Source: Equus caballus
Lineage: Eukaryota > Chordata > Mammalia > Perissodactyla > Equidae
DNA length: 64,000 bases
Reading direction: 5' to 3'
NCBI RefSeq assembly: GCF_041296265.1
Contig: NC_091684.1
Coordinates: forward strand, 122,004,001-122,068,000
Part shown: piece by piece, positions 13,401 to 25,340 of the stretch
Layout: each line of letters starts with the position of its first letter
How positions within the stretch are numbered: position 1 is the first letter of the stretch
Program-made: the position numbers and the translations under genes
Notes under the pieces: generated by a model
The model's database searches: none
Seen by the model: only the letters and a program-made list of their open reading frames with translations
Told to the model about the DNA's origin: nothing

Positions 13401-14096
13401 TGTTAACCTAAAAAGAAATAGCCAAAATGAAAGGCAGACAGGCAATTATTTTGGGATCAAAAAATTGCAATTCAGGGAACACAGATTCAGGTAGCAACCT
13501 AAATGGTGTCCCACTTGGAGAGTAAGATGCAGGGACTGTTAAAGGCAAAAGATGGAGGTTTGCATTACAAAGAATGTTAATTGCAGTTGGCTGTAGAAAG
13601 CTAATCTTGGCTAAACATAATTGATTACAGAGATTATAGTTAAATAAAAGCAAAAGTCTCTTGCTGTGATGAATTGAACATCTCATTCAGGGGTCTCAGA
13701 CTATTTCTGTCTTGTCTCAATTCAAAAGTTCATGTTCTGGAGCCAGCTTTAATGGCCTAGTGGGTAAATTTCCACATTGTCTGCTTCTGTGTTCCAGGTT
13801 CGCTACCTGGGAGCAGAACACACCACTCTGTCAGTGGCCATGCTGTGGCAGCAGCTCACATGGAAGATGTAGAAGGACTTACAAGTAGAATATACAGCTA
13901 TTTGCTGCAGCTTCGGGGGGAAAAAAAAAGAAATGAAGGGGGGCATGGCAGCCGATGTTAGAGTGAGTTTTTCCTGGCAAAGGGAAAAAAGAAAAGTTCA
14001 TGTTCTGCCCAGTGAGGACATGCATAATACTTGTTTCCTTAATGTCTTCCTGGCTCCATTTTGAAGCTCTTAGATGTAAGTGACCCTTTTGTTTCA
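13401..14096 (-). repeat. 3' LTR of the ERV, with a SINE inside
   Basis: It aligns by eye with the LTR at about 21,143-21,537 over its whole length apart from the SINE at 13,740-13,991. Shared blocks include 'tttgcattacaaagaatgtt' and 'atcttggctaaacataattg'. Without the SINE it is about 430 bp. Confidence 0.85.
13740..13991 (+). mobile_element. ERE-type SINE inserted in the 3' LTR
   Basis: The body starts with a tRNA-like head (GAGCCAGCTTTAATGGCCTA, then 'ggttcgctacctgg') and contains 'ggccatgctgtggcagcagc'. It is flanked by a 16-bp duplication, AAAAGTTCATGTTCTG at 13,724-13,739 and 13,992-14,007. This LTR therefore existed before the SINE landed. The head matches that of the composite SINE at 51,041 better than the common ERE head. 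Confidence 0.9.
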
Positions 14097-14299
14097 CTTT
14101 TTAAATTTTCTCCTTTTTAATCATGATCTGTCTCTGAAAGCATCGCTGATCAACCATAGATTTGTCTAGTCCCACGTCACTGGCATGTGTGTGTCCCAGA
14201 AAGTCTTGTCCCGTGTCTGGGGGAAATTTCTTTGTTTTGATGATTTTTCCAGGGAGTCCTTATCATAAGGGTTAGGCCACATTTGTACAACAAGGAGGC

Positions 14300-15780
14300 A
14301 GTCAGGAAATGACTTGTAGGCAGTTCGCTGCTTGGAATTTCGTCTGGTTACCTGAAGGTTCAGGTGAATAAGACGGATCTATCATTTCAATATCTTGAGT
14401 GGCCATAATCTTGGTGTTTATAGAAGTTCTGTAGCACATCTGAGTGAGTAGTAGCATAAGAAGTTCAAGTACAAGTACATATAGGAAAATTCCAATAATA
14501 ATTGTAAACAATATTTGAAGTCCTGATCTTATCCAAGCTCATATACCTGAAGGAAGCCAGCTGAAAACTTTGGTAGGTAACCAGAAGGTATCATTAAAAG
14601 ACATTGGACTGGAGAGGTCCTGCACTATTTTTCTAATTTTTCCAAGCTCTAACTCAACTTCACCAGAAGAGTTGATCCAGGTACAGCAGGAGGTGTTGAC
14701 TATGGCACAGACACCACCCTGTTCTGCAAGGAGGTAATCAAGTGCTATTCAGTTATCTAATACAATCCTTGCTGGGGAATCCAGGGATTATTATTGTTGA
14801 GCCAAGGCTCGAGTGGTAGAATTTGCCAGTTTAGCTGTAGTTAGGGATAAATTATTTTATCAACAGGTCATTATGGTTTATATCAACCCAATGGACAAAT
14901 CCTTTGGCAGTGATAATCAATGGAGAGTAGATGGGATGTACAAAGGGGGATTCCAAGTTGCACCTAAACCTAGAAATTGTGGTTGAGTTTTCTTTAATAA
15001 GAACATGAAATGTAACACTATGGTGTCCTAAAAGGCATTGGCTTGCCAAACGCCAACTGTCTAGACATTCATAAGCCCATGGTTCCTCATTGTAATAACA
15101 CACACACCTGTACCCAGAAAAGGCACATAGCATGCCACCAAGAGTGTGGTTATTTATATTCTCATTGGCAGGTATGAGCTTTGGGATACAGTCTAGCCAA
15201 GGATCAGTGTGAGTATTACAGCCCATTAAGGGGCCAGCTAATAACCATCAGGCCCTGTTGTGACAAAAGGCTTTACATAAAGGGGTGATATTATATTTCT
15301 TAGAAATTTTTTTTAGCCATTTGCTTGATGCCTGAGGCAAAGAAAAAGGCATTGAGAGTCTGGATGGTTGGAATAGAAGAGGAATAGGGCATTAGGGAGA
15401 TGTTTTGTGGAGATCAACCAAAAACAAAGTGGTTATACTCAATCAAATAGTTTTATTCTGTAGGCACTTTTAAGGACTGGGCACTTAAAATCTTTTGTAG
15501 TACTTGGGGACCAGGGAGAAATTGGTGATGAGTATAGCTAGGGGGTCCTTAGTTCTGGTTGCCTGTGGCCTTTGGAGACACACTGAGCACTTGGAGAGAT
15601 TTCTCCCAGGGGCTATAGTTTGAGAATAGTTCACTAGAATATTATCTTCCCAGTTGCCTATAGTCATGCCCTCAGTGAAGGTAAAAATTTCTGCTAAGAT
15701 TAAAACGATTGTAACAAAGCATTGACTAGTCACCATCTTGGATATAATAAAGGAAGTCATTAAGTGATATTCTGAAACCA
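14300..15780 (-). pseudogene. env-like region of the ERV (fossil)
   Basis: Minus-strand reading gives pieces of a retroviral envelope: a surface-unit part around 14.85-15.23 kb, a more N-terminal part at 15.49-15.76 kb, and transmembrane-subunit sequence with a CX6CC-type cysteine motif near 14.7 kb. This arrangement is known from gamma-type retroviruses. It is a broken fossil. Confidence 0.75.
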
Positions 15781-15999
15781 GTAGCTAACTAAGTTGGTTT
15801 TTGCAAGAATCTTGAATTATTATCATGAGGCTCAGTAAATTTATTTGTGTGATAGAGTTCTATCATGAAGAGGATCAGTAATAAGGTTAGAGCATATATA
15901 CTGGATATACTTGCCTGGTCCTGAACCTTGGGAAAGCTGTCAACATCAGATGCCATCTGCTTCAGTTGCTAGTTAACTTTATTCCTAATCCTCCAGTGG

Positions 16000-18900
16000 G
16001 TTTGGAAGTCCACTTGAGCATTGGAGCCTTCCTTATGAGAAACATGAATCCAAGAATCAATACCTGATATGATCCTTTCCATCTAGGTTGTAAAGAATCT
16101 TTCTGGAGATGTAGTTTCCAGTAGACAAAATCACCTGACTGTAGGTTGTGATCTTTGTTGTATCAGTCTCCTGGGAGCACACTGTGGAAATATGCTTGTA
16201 CCAGGGCATGTTTTTTATTTAAGGCTCTTATTATTTCTTTGCAGTATTGAAGCTTGTCTCCTTTAATGAATTTAATATCAAGAGCAGAGAGTGCCAAGTG
16301 CATAGGTTTGCTGGTAGTTATTTCAAATAGTGACAGCTTGTGTGGAAACAAAGGGGATAGCTCTCACATTCAGAAGGACCAGAAGAAGTGCTTTAGGCCA
16401 AGCCAATTTCAAGGTTTCCATAAATTTTGCCAATTGAGTCTTAATAATGCCATTTGTTGTTTCTACCAGTCCAGAGGACTGAGGGTGATAAGCACGATGA
16501 AAATGCTGTAGAATAGGCCAAACTTCACATACCTATTTCATAAGATGGCCAGTAAAATTTGTCGTTTGGTCACTATGTAGTTCTGAAGGTATACCACAGG
16601 TGGGTATAATCTCTAGTAATATTTTTGCTGCTGCCAATCTGGTAGCCCATTGCCAAGGGAAATGCTTCAGCCCAATGAGAAAACATGCAAACGATATCAA
16701 GAACAAATTTATAGCCTTGAGAAGGAGGCAACCTGATAAAATCCATTTGTCATACCTCAAAAGGCCCTTTAGGGAAGTCTAAATGTCCAGGAGCAATCTG
16801 GATAGTCTTTTTGGGTTGTATTTGAGACATACAGCACAAGTACATTGTCCCTCCTGGGTGGCTTTAGAAATATTTCCCCACCAGTATTGTTTTATGGAAC
16901 TTGTAAGTTTATCTACTGCCTAGTGGGTCATCTGACATATTTTCATGGACTCTGGCAAGATAGGTTTTTGGTTTGGGCGATGCCATAAATTGGTTAATGG
17001 GCTAAAAATGTAACCATTGTTTGTCCAATAAAGCTTTTCTTTAGGCGGTGCCTTAGATGGGGCATCTTTGATCATTTTCCTTAGATCCTCTTTTGGAATA
17101 CAGACAAAATTTGCTATAATCACTTCAGGTATGGTGCCACATAATGCAGCTATTCTTGTGGCCTGTTGAGCCAAATTATTTTTTCTGGCTTCATCTGAAA
17201 TTAACTTTGAATGCTCAGGCACATTAATGATGGCTAGGGGAGATGGAAGTTGCATTGATTCTAGTAATTTATAGTGAAGGATCAATTTCAATTTGGGATC
17301 CTCCAGAGGTTAGAAATCTTCTGTTTCCAGAGCATACCAAAATCATGAATGCACCCAAAGGCATAGTAACTGTCTGTATAAATGTTTGCAGTTTTTTTTC
17401 TTGCTGAAGTACAAGCTTGAGTCAAGGCACATAGGTCGGCTTGCTGAGCTGAAGTGACTGCTGAAAGTGGAGCTGCTTCCATCACCTCAAAAGGAGTTGT
17501 AATAGTATATCCAGCACAATATTTTCTCTTAGCATTTATTAAATAGAAACGATCAGTAAACTGTGAGAGCTCAGCATTTGTAATAGGAGTTCCCTGTAAA
17601 TCAACCGTAGGTGTCAGTAGTTGGTCAGTCAAGGTTAAACAGTCACGAGGTGCATCTTTGGAAGGCAGGGGAAGGAGAGTCAAAGGTTAAGATTTCTATA
17701 ACGGGAGAGCATAATGTGGGGAGAAGTTAACAACAGGATCTCAATAGAGGTAAGTCAGTCTGCAGAAAGATGTTGAGAGTGATGAGAATTGAGTAAGGCT
17801 TCCACAGCATGAGGAACATAGAGAGGGGTAAGCTCATAATTTCCTCTGTTGATTTTGTAAGAGCTGTTGTACTAGGTATTGCTCTCATGCAATAGGGGAG
17901 GCCTTTGGCTACCGGATCTGTTTGTTGACTATAGTAACCAAGCAGTCTATGTTGTTTTCCATGTTTCTGAGTAAGGACATCCAAGGCATTTCCTTCCTTC
18001 TCATGTATAAAAAAGGGAAAAAGAGAGTTGGTAATCTATATGTCTCAGCACTGGTAGGCTGAGAAGCTCTTCCTTTAATTGGCAAAAGACTGTAAGAGCA
18101 GTTTCATTCCTTTCTGTGGGATCAGGCTGATTAGACTTTAATAAGGCAAATAAAGGTTGGGCTGTTAGGTTACAGTTTGGTATCCTGAAAGGCCTAGAAA
18201 TCCTCTGAGTTTTCTTTTAGTCTTTGGTTGGGGAAAACAAAATGCTCTGCAGCCTATCAGAGTCTAGAAGCAATCCCTGATCTGAAAGTAAAAAAGTAAA
18301 TGTCCCAAATATTTAACTTGAGTTTGAACAAATTGGAGTTTTTCGTTAGATGCCTTATGCCCTTTAGTTGCTAGTAGTTTAAGGAGGCAGAGGCTATCAT
18401 GTTCTCATGCTTCTTAAGAAAAAAAAGCTTTCTTTGTGAAAAACAGGTAGGACTTTCTGTGTAACCTTGCAGCATAACTGTTGCCCATCCCAACTGAAGG
18501 CAAATAGAAATCAGCTTTCAGGATCTACAGTTATGTGAAATGAGGCACTACAAAGATCAGTCGCAGTGAAGAATCTGCTTTCCGTGGGAATGGAGGTTAG
18601 GAGAATATGAGGATTGGAAACAACAGTGTCGAGGAATGACAATATTATTAATAGCCCAGAGATCATCTACAAATCTCCATCCTTGTCCAAGGGGTTTTTG
18701 TGCAGGAAGGTTAGGTGTGTTACAAGGGCCTGGTATGGGGGAATATGAGGCCTTGAACTCTGTATTCTTCTATGATTAGTTCAATTCCTGCAAGGGCTTT
18801 AAGATTTAAAGAGTATTGATTAATGTTTGGGAGAAGCTTATTAGAGTCAACCTGAATTTTTATCAGGGGAGCTGAGTGAATTCTCCCAATATCTTTTGTT

Positions 18901-19400
18901 CATTTTGCCCAAAGGGTTTTAGGGACTTCCTCCAAAAGGGCTGGGTTCTTGGAGTTATCCTCTGTTTTATGATGAAAAACTGCTAGAGATACTGAAGATT
19001 TCTTAATGTTATCTGAAGCAGTGAGGGTTGAGTCGATTTCAAGAAGTATTTCCCCCTTTTGAGAAAAAGAGATGGCAGCATGATATTTTTCTAAAATGTC
19101 TTGTCCCAGTAAGTTGGCAGTAGCAGAATTGACCAATAGGAAAGAATGACTGTCCTAGAGAGGGCCCAATTGGAAAGGGAAGGGAAGGGATTTATAAGCT
19201 GTAGGGGGTTTATTAGATACTGCCACAATTTGAATTTTCTCAGTACTCTAAGGAAGGGGTTGTTTGAGGTTGGCAGGGTTGAACATGGAAAGTGTGGCTT
19301 CAGCATTGATTAAGATAGTAAGGACCTCATTTCTGATTATTACGGAAGTTTCACCCAGGTGATTAATGAGGAGGATCAGAAAAACTCCTTGTTTTTTCCC
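16000..19400 (-). pseudogene. pol-like region of the ERV (fossil)
   Basis: Minus-strand remains in the order expected for pol: protease/RT-like sequence near 18.9-19.3 kb, a poorly preserved RT region, an RNase H-like region near 17.3-18.0 kb (contains YTDSYYAFG), and integrase-like sequence near 16.5-17.3 kb. Broken throughout. Confidence 0.75.
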
Positions 19401-19449
19401 AGAGCAGCTTCAGTCCATAGGAGGAGCTGAGGCTTAACATCGGAGGATT

Positions 19450-20700
19450 GTTTAGAGTGTTTTAGTTTAAGACAATTGTTTTGCCAATGGCTAGACTTTT
19501 TGCAAAAATAGCAAACATTTTTAGAGTTTAAAGGGTTTTACTTAGTTTGGTGAGGCTGAAAGGAGGCTGATAGTTCTTGAAGCCGTAAATTCTTGATTTT
19601 AGTAGCCTTTTGTTTATTTGATTTTTGGATAGTCTGGGCTAATTGATTTGCTGAATTAACCAAATCAGGAGTTGTTATAATTTCCCAATTAAGTTGTTCT
19701 CACTTTACTAGAAGTGCAAGATCTTCATCTAAGACATTTCTGAACACGGAATTCAAGGGCACCTTAGTGGACTCTGTATCTGAAGGGAGTCCAGAATTTT
19801 CCTTAAAAATAACTTCAAGCCTGTTGTAATAGTCATGCACAGGTTTGTCAGTCCTTTGTGTGCATGCTTGAATTCTATTCCAATCAACAGGTTTTGGTAA
19901 GGCCAAGGGATGGCCTCATATAAGGTTTTTGCTTTTTGTTGGGCTGTAGGTCTATCATCTGGCATGGTTATGAAAAGTCCTGTAAAGGATGATTCCACCC
20001 GAGGTTAGCCGTGTAATTTTGGGCCTGACCACCTCCCATGAGCAGGGGAATTAATTGATAAAGACTGGAAAATCCAGGCTCTCATAGGTTTAAATAACAA
20101 TGTTAAAATCTTCTCCAAACTGGTGAGGGTCCTCAGTAACCTTGGGAAATATTTTACCTATAGCCCTCAATTCTGCTTTTGTCCAAGGCATGTAAGCTAT
20201 ATTTAGGTGGATGTTCTCTTAGTTTAAAAGGATGAATTTGAACTGGTTTAGTAAGAGAAGTTGGGGCTGGAGGATTGAGGCAAGCCTCAGGGTCTAGGAG
20301 ATAAAAACAGAGTTTAGCAAGGGAAGAATAAAGGGAAAAGGGAGGTGGAGGGTGGAGGACAGGTTTGAGAAGCCAGAAGGGGAGGAGATTGAGCAGAGGG
20401 GTAACAGGAAAAACGAGTCTTTTGTAATAGAGAAATCTTTTCAGTAAATTTAGGATTTGTGTCTGGGAGGGGAGCAATTTTAAGAGTCCTGGACTCTTTT
20501 ACAAGCTTCTAAATACCAATTAAAGTAAATATCCCATTCAGCTTGTTTTGTTCTATGTCTTTCAAGTTTATTGCACAGACAAATACGTTTAGAAACTTTG
20601 AAAGAGCCACATTGTGGTCACTGTAATTTTAAATCATCTTTGGTGTTATTGGTCCACCGAGATGGACATTTACGAGAGGAAGGACCATAGTTCTTACACA
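19450..20700 (-). pseudogene. gag-like region of the ERV (fossil)
   Basis: Minus-strand remains of a gamma-type Gag: proline-rich sequence at about 20.2-20.45 kb, capsid-like sequence at about 19.7-20.0 kb, and one CCHC nucleocapsid knuckle at about 19.47-19.52 kb. Broken. Confidence 0.7.
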
Positions 20701-21142
20701 TGATACCAGCTGGAGTTCCCCGAGGGAGGAATTTCTTGGGAAACTTTAGAAAATGAAGTGTCCCATGGTGAAGAAAAGCATGCAAATGAGAATGATAATA
20801 GCAAAATCCGTCTATTTATTTAGTGTACTTACCAATCAAGGAAAAAGAATCTTGCTGAGGGAAACTCTTCCTGCAGCAATGACCATAAGCCAAAAAAGCC
20901 ACACCAGCACTGAGACAGTTATCTCCTGGCCAGTTCCCCCTGATCCTCCCACCCCTTCCCCACAAAAGGCACTGGTCTTGACCAAATGGAGGGAGTTCAG
21001 CACCTGAGAAGACTCACAATTGGAAGAATCAGTGATCTGTGGAAATGGTGAGCCCAAGGGGCTTGTGTAGGCACTGTACCCCATTCTAGGGGATGCCAAT
21101 CCACAAAGGTGAGATCACTTCAGCTCCTGCTTTCTGACACCA

Positions 21143-21537
21143 TGTATGTTAACGTAAAAATAAAGAGCCAAAATGAGAGGCATTTATTTTGGGATCACGA
21201 AATTGCAATTTGGAATAGCGTCCTGTTAGGTAGTAAGAGGTAGGGGCTTTTGAAGACAAAAGAGGAAGGTTTGCATTACAAAGAATGTTAATTTGGATTG
21301 GCTGTAGAAAGCTCATCTTGGCTAAACATAATTGTGAGACTATGGCCAAAGTGAGGTAAAAGTTTGTCACAGTGACCAGTTGCAGGTCTCCTGTGGTGGT
21401 CTCAGATTATTTGTGTCTTAACTCAGTTCAAAAGTTCATATTCTGACTGATGAGGATGTTTATAAGACCAATTTCCTTATGGCTTCCCAGCACTATTTTA
21501 AAGCCCTTAGAAATAAGTGACACCGTTTTGTTTTACA
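21143..21537 (-). repeat. 5' LTR of the ERV
   Basis: About 395 bp, matching the LTR at 13,401-14,096. The provirus runs on the minus strand, so this right-hand copy is the 5' LTR, and a tRNA-Leu-like primer-binding sequence abuts it at about 21,134-21,142. The exact left edge could be 21,143 or 21,147. Confidence 0.8.
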
Positions 21538-24500
21538 TTTCACATTTCCTTATTGATTTCCTGTCTGGATTATCTATCCATTGTTGAAAGTGGGGTATTG
21601 AAGTCCCCTGCTCTTCTTGTATTGCTGTGTATTTATTCCTTCAGATCTGTTAATATTTACTCTTTATATTGAGGTGCTACTGTGTCAGGGGTGTAAGTAT
21701 TTACAGTTGTCATATCCTCTTGATGAATTGACCCCTTTATCCTTATATAATGGCTTCTTTGTCTCTTTCAATCTTTGGCTTAATCTATTTTGTCTGATAT
21801 AAGTATAGCTCCCCCTGCTTTATTCTGGTTTCCATTTGCATGGAATATCTTATTCCACTCCTCCTTTTTCATTCTATGTGTGTCCTTAAAGCTTAGTTGT
21901 CTCTTCTAGGCATTATATAGTTAATTTTTTTTTTTTTTTTTTTTCATACACTCAGCCACTCAGTCTTTTACTAAAGAATTTAGTCAGTTTACATTTAAAG
22001 TAATTATAGACAGATTTGGACTGCTATTGTCATTTTGTTAATTGTTGTTGTTTTGTAATTCTTTTGCTCCTTTCTTCCTCTTTTCCTCAACTGCTTTTTG
22101 ATCTGAGGATTTTCTGTAGTAGTATGCTTTGATTTCTTTATCTTTTGTGCATCCAGTATAGGCTTTTGCTTTGTGGTTACCATGAGGCTTACATAAGATA
22201 TCTTTTATGTATATAAGTCTGTATTAAGTTTGTAATATCTTTGAATGTGTATCAATGCTCCCCCAATCCCACATATGTTTTTGATGTCACAATTTTCTTC
22301 TTTTTACATTGTGTATCCATTAATGAATTATTGTACTTATAGTTATTTTTAATACTTTTATCTTTGAACATTCATCTACAGTTATAAGTGATTTACACAT
22401 CACCATTACATTAGAGTATTCTGAGTTTAACTGTATATTTACCTTTACCAGTAAGTTTGATATTTTTATATGTTTTCCTCCTATTTATTAACATCCTTTG
22501 GTTTCTGCTTGAAGAACATTTTTTGTAAGACTGGTCTAGTAGTAAATGAACTCTTTCAGCTTTTGTTTGTCTGGAAAACTTTATTTCTCTTTTAGTTCTG
22601 AGGAACCACTTTGCCGGGGAGAATATTCTTGGTTGGCAGTTTTTTCTTTCAGTGTTTTGAATATATTGCCCTGCTCCTTTCTGGCCTGCAAGATTTCTGC
22701 TGAAAATTTTGCTAAAAGTCTAATGAGGGTTCCCTTGTATTCAATAAGTTGCTTTCTCTTGCTGCTTTTACAATTTTCTCTTAAACTTTTGACAATGTAA
22801 TTATAATGTATTTTGGTGTGGGTCTCTTTGTCTTCCTTTTTTTGTTATTCTCTGGGATTCTTGGATCTGGATGTCTGTTTCTTTCCCCATATTAGGGTAG
22901 TTTTCATGTCATTATTTCTTTGAATATGCTTTCTTCTCCTTCTCTCTCTTCTCCTTCTAGGACCTCTATAATATGTATATTTGTTCTTTTGATTGTGTCC
23001 CTAAGTCCCTTCAGCTATCTCCACTTTTTCATTCTTTTTTTCTTTTGGCTTATCTGACTGGATGGATTCTATTGCTCTGTCTTCAGTTTCACCAATCCTT
23101 TCTTTTACTTGATCTAGTCTACTATTGAACGTGCCTATTGGATTTTTCAGTTCACTTATTGTGTTATTTAGCTTTCTGGTTTCTGTTTGGTGCTTTTAAT
23201 TTTCTTTTTTTCTTTGTTGAAATTCTCACTTTGTTCATACATTGCTTTCCTGATCTCAGGGAGCATTTTTATGACCATTGTTTTGAACTCTCTATCAGGT
23301 ATATCACTTGTCTTGATTTTATTAAGATCTGATTCTGAATGTTTATCTTGTTTTTTGTTTGAAACATATTCCTTTGTCTCTTCATTTTCCTTGATTCTGT
23401 CTTGTTTCTGTGCATAAGATAAAATATCCACTTTTCTCAGTCATGAAATAATGGTCTTGTGTAGGAAATGAATCTTTTTGATCAGCCCAGCCCAACCTTC
23501 TAGTTGTCTCTCAAACCTTTGTGATTGTCCAAGCCTTCTTTTTTGTTCTTAGAGGGTCACAGTATTTGTGGATGTGCCAAGACCCAAGAGTGTCCCAAAG
23601 GGGAGGTTCACAGTCTGTGCCTAGTTGCATGCTGATTAGAAGGTTGCCCCTCAGGCAGCAATTGGGAAACTATGTAGTTAAGGTCCTTCTAGCGGGAAGC
23701 TGGAAGATGGACATTTTTGCCTGCTCCCTCTGTTGTGGGCCTGGGTAGATAGCCATAGGGTGGAGTGCTGTTGCACCTGTTAAGAGCTATTTCTTTGTTT
23801 GCTACAGTCCTGTGGGACTTGTGATTGCAAGCTCCTTTGTCTGTTAGAGCCAGGTGATCTTGGGGCTTGTCCCTCAGGTGGCTTCCACAAAATCTGGGGT
23901 ACCAGATGTGTGTAGAAGCTCCTTCCAGAGAAATATTGGTAACTTGGTTTTATTATTGGAGTGGGCTCAAGGGAAAAGGTGTGAGAGGTATCTGCTTCCC
24001 TCTCTGGTTTCTGGGGAAGATTGCAGCCAGCCCCTAGTTGGCCTGATAAATTAGAAGTCTGGCCCTCAGGCGACAGCTTTTATAGTTTGCAGACAGACTT
24101 CTTTCAGGGGAAAATTAGACTATGGGCAATTTTGCTTATTCCTTCTGCACTGAACCTAGAGGGGATAGTTGGTTGGGAATATGCTTCTTTATTTGCTACA
24201 GTCCTGTGGGACTTGTGAATGGAAGCCCCTTTATCTATCAGAGCCAGATGGTCTGGAGACCTGGTCCTCAGTGGCAGCTACAAATGCTGGGGTGCAAGTG
24301 AGTGTATAAGCTCCTTCCAGGGAGATACTTGGAACTTAGAGCAGGCTGGAGTGAGAAGGTGTGAGTAGTGTCCACTTCCTCTGTCTCTGGGGAGGATCAC
24401 AGCCAGAGCCAGTGCCTGCTAAATTAGAAGACTGGCCTTTAGGCAGCAGCTTTTAAAGTATGCAGATAAATCTCTTTCATGGAAAGACTGTGAGATGTGT

Positions 24501-24968
24501 TGTGTTGCCTGTTTCCTCTGTACTGATCCCTGGGGTGATATCCTTGGTGAGTGCACAGTGGTTAAGAATTGCTTCCTTGTTTGTTAGTCTTATGAGTCTT
24601 GTGGACACAAGCTCCATTGGCATTTAGAGGTAGGGGTTTTGTGAGCTGGTCATTCTGGTGATAGTCTTAAATGCTGGTGTGTTAGATGTGGAATCCAAGC
24701 CATTAACTCTTCTGGGAGAAGCTAGAAGTTGAAGATTCCCTCCCAGTTGTACCATGCTGTGCTGGGGGTGGATTTTACGGCACAGTGTCTCAGCCTTTCT
24801 TACCTGTTTCAATGTGGATATTTTCTGATTTGTCCTATGTGTAGGAGTTGCTCAGCTAGTTTCTGGATCTCTTTCAGAGGAAATTGCTCTGTGTGTAGCT
24901 GTACATTTGGTATGTCTGTAAGAGGCAGGGAGCTCAGGAGCCTTCTATGCACCATCTTGGTCAACTCC
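21538..24968 (-). mobile_element. Outer L1, right piece (ORF2 N-half, ORF1, 5' UTR)
   Basis: It continues the L1 interrupted at 13,400. The ORF2 endonuclease half is at about 21.54-22.1 kb, an inter-ORF region follows, the ORF1 C-terminal part is at about 22.5-22.8 kb, and the ORF1 N-terminal part is at 23,168-23,431 (minus strand; lysine/glutamate-rich, contains IPDREFKTMVIKMLPEIRKA). A long GC-richer 5' UTR ends near 24,968 with 'ctatgcaccatcttggtcaa', the antisense of an L1 5' terminus. The 5' UTR carries tandem monomers, listed separately. It is dead as a coding element. Confidence 0.85.
23450..24700 (-). repeat. Tandem ~390-bp monomers in the L1 5' UTR
   Basis: The block 'gctacagtcctgtgggactt' occurs at 23,801 and 24,195, with a diverged copy at about 24,583 (spacings 394 and 388). 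Accompanying blocks repeat in the same order ('agctccttccag', 'ggaagattgcagccag' / 'ggaggatcacagccag', 'aaattagaag.ctggcc'). A still more diverged copy seems to precede the first. This fits a monomer-type L1 5' UTR, as known from some mammalian L1 lineages. Confidence 0.75.
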
Positions 24969-25340
24969 CAATTCCTAAACTTTGAATCTTGCTTCTCAGT
25001 AAAAATTTTTACCTTCTCCCTAACATTGTTTTCCAAATTTGAAGTATATTCTTCAATAATATTTTAATCTTCTGAGTTTTCTTACCCTTGAGTTAGATGC
25101 CTCACTTAAATGACAATAAAAATATTTATTTCTGCCAAAGCTCTTCCTGAGATTGGAACCATTATTCTAGGGTTGCATTTCAATCCTGTGCTGACTTATT
25201 ATTTTAAGTAAGGATTACTTTAAAACAGAACTAAGTTAAGAACATATAATTGTGGAAAATCAGAGAAATTTGCATTAACTACACGAATTTTATTAGCTAT
25301 ACAAATTTCATTAGCTATGCAAATATATACGTCTTTCACT
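24969..25340. other. Short AT-rich spacer, nothing recognised
   Basis: It lies between the 5' end of the outer L1 and older L1 sequence. A small internal repeat, 'aaatttcattagctatgcaa' and relatives (attagctatacaaattt) at about 25,290-25,325, is visible. No gene is seen. Confidence 0.4.

Larger units (their letters stand above)
13401..21537 (-). mobile_element. Class I (gamma-like) endogenous retrovirus, minus strand, fossil
   Basis: An old provirus in antisense: 5' LTR at the right (about 21,143-21,537), gag-like region at 19.45-20.7 kb, pol-like at 16.0-19.4 kb, env-like at 14.3-15.8 kb and 3' LTR at the left (13,401-14,096). A single CCHC zinc knuckle near 19.47-19.52 kb and a CX6CC-type Env motif near 14.7 kb point to the gamma group. 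The sequence beside the 5' LTR begins TGGTGTCAGAA on the minus strand, like a tRNA-Leu primer site, and a purine-rich tract adjoins the 3' LTR. The LTRs differ by very roughly 15-20% by eye, implying tens of millions of years. It is broken many times (well over ten breaks). Confidence 0.85.
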
